A stretch of DNA of 64,000 nt from Icerya purchasi (lineage: Eukaryota; Arthropoda; Insecta; Hemiptera; Monophlebidae). A program made the position numbers and the translations under genes. Below the pieces are notes generated by a model that searched no databases, was not told the origin of the DNA, and saw only the letters and a program-made list of their open reading frames with translations. Of this stretch, positions 55,926 to 64,000 are shown piece by piece (within the stretch, counting starts at the first letter, position 1; each line of letters starts with the position of its first letter). The stretch spans positions 279,883,258 through 279,947,257 of the forward strand of contig CM077116.1 in the NCBI GenBank assembly GCA_039619475.1, written 5' to 3'.

Positions 55926-58900
55926 CCGATACGATAAAAAGAAGAAGAAAACTCAGGTAAAAGTGAGCAGGGTTCACCACATGCAGGTGAGGTACATATT
56001 AACACGGAGAAGCTAAAAATGAAGCTCAACGGCTCCAAATGATCGCTTCCGGTGCTCTTTGATGCTCTCATTATAATATTATTATTATACTTACCTTCAT
56101 TACAGTTTTCAGTATTTTCGGATAATACTTGCTTATTAATATTGTTATCTCGCTTATTATTATATTCCCACGATAAGAACCGTTGCCTCATTAAATACGC
56201 AATCTACTCCCAGATCGCCTATGCTACTAGTTTATATGTTTTTAGGCAAAATTCCATTACTCCAGCTTTTTGTCGCATCTATTTTATTAATTTTTTCTCC
56301 TACTTCGGTATTATTATTATTGTCTAGCGGCCTGCTTAGGCTGCCCAAACCCGCCGGCATATTACCTAATCAAATAATTTAAAAACTAACAAAGATAGAT
56401 ATATATATACAGTAGTATACTGCTACACTAAAGTCCTTTATTGACGAGCCCAGGGAAAAACCCAAACAAGAAAAAAAGAAAAGTCCTTTATGATATGAAC
56501 GTGTGTGTTGTACGTTTCTTTATGAAACGTAATTATTCAACTTAATCAATCGAGCAACCCATAAACAAATTACGGCAATTGAACACAACTGATAAACGAA
56601 ATAAGACGCTACACGAATAATGCGACATGAAATGGTAAACCTCTATGATGTGTCTGCCCTTGACTATTTACTTCCAATTCAGACATTCCATGCGTTTCGA
56701 CAAAGGAACTGCGATCTTTCAAGTAAAATTGGTCCAAGGTTTTTTCAGTAACTGAAGGATATATGAAAAAACGTAATTTAATCGAAAAAATTAATCGCGA
56801 TATAGAGTTAAACCATCAACTGACGTGTTTCGCACAACTACTTGGTTTAATGATAAAAAAATAAATCAGTTTTAATTTTAAAAAACAAAAAAAATTATAC
56901 TTTGCAAAAATTTCTTATATATATATATATATATAATAGACGAGTAATTCTCTGGTGCACACAAAACCTGGTGGCACTTACCGAGATGGTATGTTCCGAT
57001 CACATTGTACATTCAACTCTTATTTGCTTTCGGTTTTAAGCACTCTTTTTTTCGTGACCAGATTGATATATTACACGATTGTAAATCTATCGAATTAGAA
57101 ATTTAAGCTTAAAATACTCCGTAATGTAAAATTTCACACAAATGGCTCTGCATTTATCAAATTTTTCTACAAAATTTAAAGAAAATTCCTAATTTCCGCT
57201 TCTTATTTAAGGAAAAAAAAGTTTAACACTGAAATTCACTGAACAGAGACACACGCGCCTGACAAAACCTTCTCCTGAAGATGAAAATACTTTCGACCAA
57301 AACGGGCAGTTAGACGAACCGAGTGTAGGCAAAATCTGACACCACATGATACATGTTCGGATGACCGTACGTAGAGAGCACCCTTAATGGTGTACGTGAC
57401 AGAAATGTAAAAAATATAAAATGATCGTATAGTAAATAGAGCAGCCGTGACAACTGGGGGCTATATTTCGTATACATAGAAGAGATTGAAATCTTAAAAC
57501 GCCCTAATAAAATCTAATGATTCTTTAACAAAGCAAATGAGCGATAATGAATGACAAATTAAAAACGAAATATTCCCGTATTTATTAAAATATGAAAAAA
57601 ATGCCTACTATTAAAAATCTTACTCTGGACTTTTCGCAGGAAATGAACTACGCAATAGAATAGAGAATTTTTATATTTTAAATTAAACACGCGAAATTTA
57701 TTACCGAAAAACGTGGGGTATCCCCGTATATTTCTACCGGATGTTTGAATGCGATTTAACAATAAAAATTCTTTAATCACCGCTTTCGTTGTCATTCTAA
57801 AATGAGACGCTTTGATAACTTTTTTTTATAAAAATTACCTCCCTTCCACGCCATTTACAACTACCATTAACGACTATTCTTATTACTGCAAACGCGATAT
57901 TTCATTAGCTAATTTCCAACTTTAAAATTTCTTAATTTTGTCTACGAAATGCATTTTGCAATATTCATATCTCTTTATCTCTCCACTTAAATCTTCTTCC
58001 GTTGTTTTTATTCTTCGTTCCTTCAATTCTCCCTCCATTAATCTTACCTCTTAAATAGTAGCCCGAGTTCTCTTCTGAACTCTGCTCGTCATTTGGATAC
58101 CTTTCTTAACATTCGTTTCTTCTTTCTCAAAAAATTCAATCCGTTAAAGTCATTTACTAATCGAGAAAGCGATCATCTTGCTAATATTTTCTACGAATCG
58201 TTATCGATTCTATTTTCGATTTATTGTTTTATTTACGGTAGCTAAATCTCCTCATTTAAAACTAGATTGCTTTTAAAATCGTCGTTGTTTTTTGATATTG
58301 CGCAGATCTATCAAACTTCTGCTGTCCTTACCGAACTCCACACTCTTCTTATCTTCATTTACAGAGAGTTACACTTCAGGCAGATTTTAATACGAATAGA
58401 TCGGAATAGGAAAAAGTTTTTTAGGTATACCATCACATTTCCAATAGTGTTGTCTTTAGTTCCTTTTCGGAGAGTAGTTCTAAATGCTAGTCGTGGTCGT
58501 ACACTTTTTTTATCTTAAAAAAGATTAGGTATGTTCTTTTTGCTAGTAAATACGATTCTCATTTATGCAAACTACGTGTTCTGTTGATTTTTTTTTTTTT
58601 TTCAACCACCAGACTGATAAGTGAAAAAGAGCCCACGGAACTCTAAGACCTAACTGAGTCTTCTGTTGGTGATTTTTTTACAATTATTACTAGAATCGAA
58701 AAAATAGATTTGCAGTTTACAAGAAGTGTATGGGTCTTTATTTGGTTTTAAGGTGGGGACTATAATGACTTCTTCGCGCAAGAGAATATGTAGTTTTCAG
58801 ACTATATTTGGTTTGCAAAGTGAGGGCCAATGAAAGCAAATGATTTAACATTAACAAACTGATTCCATCTAAGGGCTAGAAGCTAAATTATTCATATGGA

Positions 58901-58945
58901 ATTTTATTCGATGAGAAAGTTAATTTGGCTTAATACGTTTATTGT
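55926..58945. other. Non-coding stretch
   Basis: AT-rich DNA. Part of 55926-56400 may be the 3' UTR of the LINE fragment before it. An AT repeat lies at about 56918-56936 and a T run at about 58593-58607 that may be a retroposon tail. I see no gene. Confidence 0.4.
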
Positions 58946-58949
58946 ACTT

Positions 58950-59260
58950 TGCCGGCGCCATAGCCTAGTTGCTAGAGCATTTGGCCTTCGTTACACAAGT
59001 CTGGAGTTCGATCCTAGGCAACGACAAAAATTCGAAATAATAATCGCTCTCTTCCGTTACTCCGAATTCCCCTCTTCTTTCTTTCTTGTACATCTATCCT
59101 TGTCTGTATATGTAATAACGTGCCTAGTTGTCTCGGTTTAACCGTACTACTAGATCACTCGTTATAGTTGTGTAACCAGCCTAGGAGCTGCGACGACGCA
59201 TCAGCTCTTGTGCTCTAATTTGCGCGCAATTGTACCGGACCATTTCTGTCATATCATTAA
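58950..59260 (+). mobile_element. tRNA-derived SINE
   Basis: The head reads GGCGCCATAGCCTAGTTGCT then AGAGCATTTGGCCTTCGTTA, and the B box GAGTTCGATCC follows about 35 bp further on, with TAGGCAACG closing an acceptor-like stem only partly. Both RNA polymerase III promoter boxes are well preserved. About 230 bp of unrelated sequence follows as the SINE body; the right limit is a guess. The poor acceptor stem and wrong spacing argue against a working tRNA gene. Confidence 0.7.
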
Positions 59261-59875
59261 CTCCGTCATTAGTGGATGATACTTGTTACTCGGATATCGA
59301 GTGGATAGTGATGATGACTTTTCAGTGTTATTAATATTTAAAAAATTATAAATGATTTTTAGCTCTTAATTTTACTTGGAAGAAATTTTAGATTGTAAAC
59401 TGCGGAGAATTCTTGATTATAGTGAGCGGTGAAAGATGTTTGAAGTTTCACAGGGTTCAATTATTTTTGTAGTATTTATTTTGATGAAGAATTGGTGTAG
59501 TGTTAAGGAATTAGAGTTTTTTATAAATTGTGTGGTTGTTTGTGGTTTAAGAGGTAGATGTGTAATGAAGCCTGTCCATGTTTCGTGTTTTTTAGTTTCT
59601 TTAAAGGCAACAAAGTCAAAGTTTAGTGTTTTTTGGTAGATTTATATTCACAATGAGCTATTTTTCTCTCTAGAACTACCGTATAAATTTCCCCTCACCG
59701 TTTTGCGATGTATACACTTCCTATTTCCTCGATGGAAGTAGATATATTATATTGCACCGAGGTGGAGAGTAACGGCATGATTTCACGGAGGATGGGGAAA
59801 ATACTAGCTTGCCTTTTCATAATTAAATTTTAGACACTGAGAATTAGATAGAAAAGCGGTGACTAAACTTTGCTA
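59261..59875. other. Non-coding stretch
   Basis: At 59380-59640 the + strand is strongly G/T-rich, as the non-coding strands of the LINEs in this window are, which might indicate - strand coding remains, but no protein family is recognisable. Confidence 0.35.
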
Positions 59876-59879
59876 ATTC

Positions 59880-60115
59880 GATCTGTAATTAACCTACTGA
59901 AATCATTCTCTTGTCAGATTACTTTCCGTTGGGTACCGAGCCCCATATATGTTTTTCCAGTAGCACTATTGCCAATGCAAATGTTAAATCAGCTCGGTAA
60001 TGTGCTCAGTGCTTTACAACCTCTTCACCTGTCAAACTTATCGAAACTTTTTAACAATAACGTGCGGTCTCGCTGGAAACAAAATTGGCTTTCCCAACGA
60101 GCTTTCCTTCCTTAG
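59880..60115 (+). pseudogene. LINE RNase H fragment
   Basis: A + strand frame encodes SCQITFRWVPSPIYVFPVAL, with RWVPS at the usual WVPSH position, then NQLGNVLSALQPLHLSNLSK and SRWKQNWLSQ, matching the end of RNase H and the following W-x-x-x-W helix in I-type ORF2 proteins. The His and GNExAD are lost. No other part of the element is near. Confidence 0.5.
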
Positions 60116-60206
60116 GAAAGTAAAGCATCGTACCAGCGTCTAATTTTCACCTACAGATCCCTCTAGAACTCATTTCATAGCTATTACACGTATACGCAGT
60201 GGCATA

Positions 60207-60242
<36 letters not shown>

Positions 60243-60244
<2 letters not shown>

Positions 60245-60382
60245 TAAAAAAAACCCACTTAAGTGGTTTTTATTACAATCTGTTCGGTTCACGAACATTC
60301 AGTAATACTCTAAATTAATAAATTAACTGTATTATTATATATGCACTAGGATTCCCAGTGGACGATCCTGCATTTTCTTGTA
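60243..60382 (-). other. Jockey element 3' UTR
   Basis: Contains the perfect 12-bp palindrome CCACTTAAGTGG (60257-60268), flanked by A and T runs that extend it into a possible stem-loop right before the poly(A). Confidence 0.6.
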
Positions 60383-63043
60383 TTATATTTTTTCTTCGGT
60401 TAATTCATGAGGTTTAGTTCTTTTCAATCGCCTGACTTCATCCTGATCAGACAGAAGCTGCCTCGCCTCTGTGTTTACATGCTTTTGCAGCCTTAAACAG
60501 TGCGTTCTTGCCACTTCCTTTATCACCTGTGAAACTTCTGGCACATGAACATCCCGATGAATATCATCGTTTCTTTCATATTGCCTGGCATCAGTGATAG
60601 TCCTAAGCACTTTGTTCTGGAACATCTGGATTTTTTTTACGTTGGCTACTTTAGCACAACCCCAAAGCTGACAACCATAACTCCACGCTGGTTTTAGTAT
60701 TTGATTATAAACCAACAATTTATTGCTCAGCGACAGAATACTCTGTCTTCCAATAAGCCATTTCATCTGCAACATTTTCAACTTTAGTTGTTCTACTTTT
60801 TTATTAATATGCATAGACCAGTTCAATCCCGAATCCAAATGCATACCTAGATATTTCACGCATTTTATATTGGGTACAATTTTTGAGTTAATTTCAATCG
60901 GACAGTACCGGATTCTTCGATTTGTAAAGTTAATATGTACTGATTTTTCTTCATTAAGGTTTATTTTCCATTTTCTTGTCCACTTCCAAATGTTTTTGAT
61001 GTGGGACTGCACGTTCATAGTTGATTCTTCTATATTATTTCCCATAGCCATCACAGCTGTGTCGTCTGCAAACATGGCCGTTGTGACATGCTCGTTAACA
61101 GGAATATCAGCGGTATATAATAAATATAAAATTGGTCCGAGGACACTTCATTGCGGTACTCCTGCTTGTATGTCTTGCAATTCCGAGTATTCATCATTAT
61201 GCTTTATTCTAAAATATCTGTCAGTTAGGTACGATTCAATAATTCTGCAAACTTTAATTGGTAATATCTTCTTAAGTTTAATTACCAATCCCTTGTGCCA
61301 TACCTTATCAAACGCTCGCTCCACGTCAAGGAACACCGCTGCACAGATCTTCTTTTCTTCTAGACTTTTTTCAATTATTTTTGTTATTCTATGGATCTGA
61401 TCTATTGTAGAGTGTGCTTTTCGAAATCCGAACTGGTGATTGGGTATATAATTCTCTATTATTGGATTCAATCGTTTCAATAATAATTTTTCAAACAACT
61501 TAGAAATAACGGGTAGCAAGCTAATTGGTCTATATGATTTAATATTTGTCTGTACTTTCCCGGGTTTGGGTAGCGTAATTATTTGAGCTACTTTCCATAG
61601 TTGGGGAAAATATCCAATTCTTATTATAGCATTAAATATTTGAGTTAGTGCCATTATGCCTCTTTTTGAAAATTCCTTTAGTATTTGTACCGAAATTAAA
61701 TCAAAACCGGGAGATTTCTTTACATTCATATTTATTTTTATTTCATTATATATCTCTCTACGTCTAAAATGTCTCAGAGATCCATCTTTCCCTTGCTGAT
61801 ACACAATGTTTTTATCATCATCTGTTGTATCAAGTGTAAATACTTGTTTTAAATAATTCGCAAATTCATTAGCTTTGTCTTTGTCACTTCTTATCCATTC
61901 GTTATTGCCTCTTTTAATAGGGAAATTTTGCTGTTGTGGTCTATTAATGCATTTTGTAGCTTTCCATAAAGAATAGTTCGTCTCTTGTGTAGGGGAGAGA
62001 TTCTCTATATAGGTTTTAAACGTGTTTTGTTTGAATTTAATTACCAATCTTTTAATTTCCTGACTTAGTTTGTTCAGCTTGGCTTTATCTGTTTCTTCCT
62101 GTGTTCTATGAAAAATTTTTCTAAACTTTCTCCTTTCCTTGATTTTTTCTAAAATATAAAACGGTAAATTTTGTTTTTTACTACTATAATTTTTTACGGG
62201 TGTAGAATTCCATGCAGCCTGCTGTATTGCATCATTAAGATGCATGACAGCTATATCAATCTCGTCCTTAGATTTCAGCGATAATTTTAAATCAATGTTT
62301 TCGTCCAACAGCTTCCTGAACAGATCCCAATCGGTTTTTTTATTGGTAAGTGTAGCATATGGTTGCTTTAGGATTATCGATTTACTTACGGTCATGATCA
62401 CTGGAGAATGATCAGACGCAAAATCATCATTGTCGTCAATATCTATGTTTCCTTCAGTAATTCCCTTAACAATAAAGAAGTCTATCAAATCAGGTAACTT
62501 TTTCTGATCAGTCGGCCAATAAGTTGGTTTCCCTGTTGAATAACATTTGCATCCCAACTTTTTTATTGCCTGTAACAACTGTTTTCCTCTTCCTGTGGTA
62601 ACTCTTGAACCCCAATATGTGTGCTTTGAATTAAAATCACCTCCTATGATAAATCGAGGGCCAAGCATGTTAAAATAATCAGCCCATACGTCAAATTTTA
62701 TCTGGTTACCAGGAGGACAGTAAACCGCTGATACTACTAAACCTCCATTCTTAGTATCTATTTTAACATTTGTAGCTTGAATTTGATTTGTACTAATTTC
62801 TCCTAGTACATGGTGCTTTATGCTATTCTTAATTAGTATTGCTGCACCTCTGCGCCCACCTCCATCAGGATGCATAGTATTGTACAAACAATAACCATTA
62901 AATTTGATAAAAGTATTTTGCGCAATATTCGGTTCAGATATTAATAATACATCGATTTTTTCTTTTACTAAGAATATTTCAACTTCGTGGCGTCTATGTT
63001 TGAGCCCATTTACATTAAATGTTGCTATCTTTATCAAGTTCAT
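60383..63043 (-). pseudogene. Jockey ORF2: APE plus RT, one nonsense codon
   Basis: About 886 codons from an ATG at 63043. APE: IATFNVNGLKHRRHEVEIFL, SEPN (where E-T-H is usual, Glu kept), GGDFNSKHTYWGS, FASDHSPVIM near residue 209. RT: SPGFDLISVQILKEF, SYRPISLLPVISKLFEK, FGFRKAHST, FLDVERAFDKVW, AGVPQ then a TGA at 61150-61148, then SVLGPILYLLYTADIP in the same frame, FADD near 658 and KYLGMHLDSG. The stop replaces the Gly of GVPQGS. Both sides of the stop are otherwise open and motif-complete, so a single change has killed the protein. No RNase H is present, consistent with Jockey. Confidence 0.9.
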
Positions 63044-64000
63044 TTATTGTTAGATTTATTCAACTTCCTTTCTATTGAATTTAATCTATCAAAAATTCTA
63101 TTTATTCTCTTTTCCTGTTTTTCTAAAAACATTTCTAATTTTTTAATAAGGTTTTCTGACGATTTTTCTTTTTCATCATTATCATCAGCGTTAATTATCT
63201 GATGATTCATGTGCTCTTTTTGATTGTCTTTATTAGAACGATCTCTAATCACATCACTATTTTTTTGATCATTTTCGTTATTTCTTTGTGGTAAGGTATT
63301 TTGCTCTTTATTACCAATGGGCAGTTTATTTCTCTTTTGGAGAGCAACTGCTACTTTGCATCCTCTATAACTAGCAGGATGCTGTTTCCCACACAATGCA
63401 CATCTGCACTCCTCACCTGGCTTTTTTGTACATTCTCCTGTTAAATGGGAGCCTGCACATTTGACGCATCTAGGTTTACGACAACATCTATTTTTTACAT
63501 GGCCATAGGCTTGACATCTCTTACATTGTGGCATGCCTTTGGGATTTCTCCATGGTTCGTTTTGAACAAGCATATGACATATATTTTTAATATTTTTAAT
63601 TTTTTCAACGTCACACTTGGCATCAAAATCAATCACAAACATCGGTGTTGGTACTCTAGTTTTTATCCTTGTTTCAGCATCACTTACTGTTTTCCATATA
63701 TTGCTGATTTTTAATACATTAAATCCTTGATTTAATAAGTCTTCTCTTATAGTGTTTTCTTCCATATTTGATGGAAATCCTTTAATTATCACTTTGATTG
63801 GTTTCACACTATCTAATAAGTAAGTATGGTATTCAAAGTTATTTTCAGATAAATGTTTTTCTAATTTTTTATAATTTTCTACCGTTTCAACGTTTACTCT
63901 AACTTGATTTGCCGGCAGTTGTTTACACACAAATTCATCACCTACAACTTGCGTGATTACATTTGCTAGTTTTTTAAAATCCGAAACATTAGCCACAAAA
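63040..64000 (-). CDS. Jockey ORF1: Gag-like protein with three CCHC knuckles (partial)
   Basis: Open from the right window edge to a TGA at 63042-63040; the start codon lies outside (the first possible start inside is only a GTG at 63996). An RNA-recognition-like region with PIKVIIKGFPSNMEENTIRE is followed by three knuckles: CKRCQAYGHVKNRC, CVKCAGSHLTGEC and CALCGKQHPASYRGC. The C-terminal 90 residues are Asn/Lys/Glu-rich and end in a helix (LEKQEKRINRIFDRLNSIER) that could form a coiled coil. The stop overlaps the ORF2 start as ATGA. Confidence 0.88.
   Translation of the reverse strand, partial: FVANVSDFKKLANVITQVVGDEFVCKQLPANQVRVNVETVENYKKLEKHLSENNFEYHTYLLDSVKPIKVIIKGFPSNMEENTIREDLLNQGFNVLKISNIWKTVSDAETRIKTRVPTPMFVIDFDAKCDVEKIKNIKNICHMLVQNEPWRNPKGMPQCKRCQAYGHVKNRCCRKPRCVKCAGSHLTGECTKKPGEECRCALCGKQHPASYRGCKVAVALQKRNKLPIGNKEQNTLPQRNNENDQKNSDVIRDRSNKDNQKEHMNHQIINADDNDEKEKSSENLIKKLEMFLEKQEKRINRIFDRLNSIERKLNKSNNK

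Larger units (their letters stand above)
60210..64000 (-). mobile_element. Second Jockey-clade LINE, runs off right edge
   Basis: A - strand element with poly(A) (T run at about 60212-60242), a 3' UTR of about 140 bp, ORF2 (63043-60383) and ORF1 (from the window edge to 63040). It is a relative of the intact Jockey at 1876-6785: same gene order, same three-knuckle ORF1, same ATGA overlap, and a shared GATTGTAATA near the 3' end. The two diverge widely in protein sequence, so they are different families or subfamilies. The 5' end lies outside the window. Confidence 0.88.

Noticed and set aside
58950..59030. Functional tRNA gene
   Set aside because: A and B boxes are present, but the acceptor stem does not close and the spacing is wrong. 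A SINE head fits better.
60723..61400. 225-codon + strand ORF
   Set aside because: It is the shadow of the Jockey RT domain on the other strand; composition and absence of domains agree.

Overview
This is eukaryotic DNA: AT-rich, almost entirely non-bacterial in style, and filled with arthropod-type transposons. Jockey-clade, I-clade and RTE-clade LINEs, Tc1 and hAT DNA elements, an insect-type env-bearing Gypsy LTR element and tRNA-derived SINEs point to an insect genome. CpG is not visibly depleted in the unique stretches. I cannot name the order or species with confidence, and I see no recognisable host protein-coding gene, exon chain, rRNA or functional tRNA. I also found no evidence of a new cellular system; the biology here is the layering of mobile elements.

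Layout. 690-7384: a decayed + strand I-type LINE, split by a 4.9 kb, apparently intact Jockey element on the - strand (1876-6785) flanked by a 15-bp target duplication. 7549-9330: an RTE fossil carrying a LINE 3' fragment bounded by ~377-bp direct repeats. 9392-~13980: an I-clade LINE (- strand) with intact ORF1 and an internally deleted ORF2. 14.0-22.65 kb: mostly unique non-coding DNA with a 77-bp Tc1-like palindrome and a SINE. 22.66-23.84 kb: two RTE fossils, one nested in the other in opposite orientation. 24066-25734 and 25915-27566: two dead Tc1 elements side by side. 27.75-28.07 kb: a SINE. 29926-31310: a hAT (ZBED5/SCAND3-like) transposase fossil. 31.49-32.8 kb: an I-type LINE fossil.

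33714-40196: a Gypsy-type LTR retrotransposon with tRNA-Ser primer site, gag, deleted pol and an env-like region; its 3' LTR holds a solo LTR of another family, which in turn holds a hAT MITE. 40.2-41.9 kb: LINE RNase H and C-terminal scraps. 45471-~50.64 kb: a third large I-clade LINE (- strand), ORF1 open, ORF2 broken. 51.03-51.89 kb: a large imperfect palindrome. 51.91-52.42 kb and 55.4-55.93 kb: LINE RT C-termini. 54.46-54.74 kb: a probable MITE. 58.95-59.26 kb: a SINE. 60210-64000: a second Jockey-clade element running off the right edge, with one nonsense codon inside a core RT motif.

In the LINEs, ORF1 makes a CCHC-knuckle RNA-binding protein and ORF2 an APE endonuclease plus reverse transcriptase (plus RNase H in the I-type copies). 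ORF1 and ORF2 overlap by ATGA in both Jockey copies and by 8 nt in one I-type copy, which suggests coupled termination-reinitiation. The 1876-6785 copy is the best candidate for a still mobile element.
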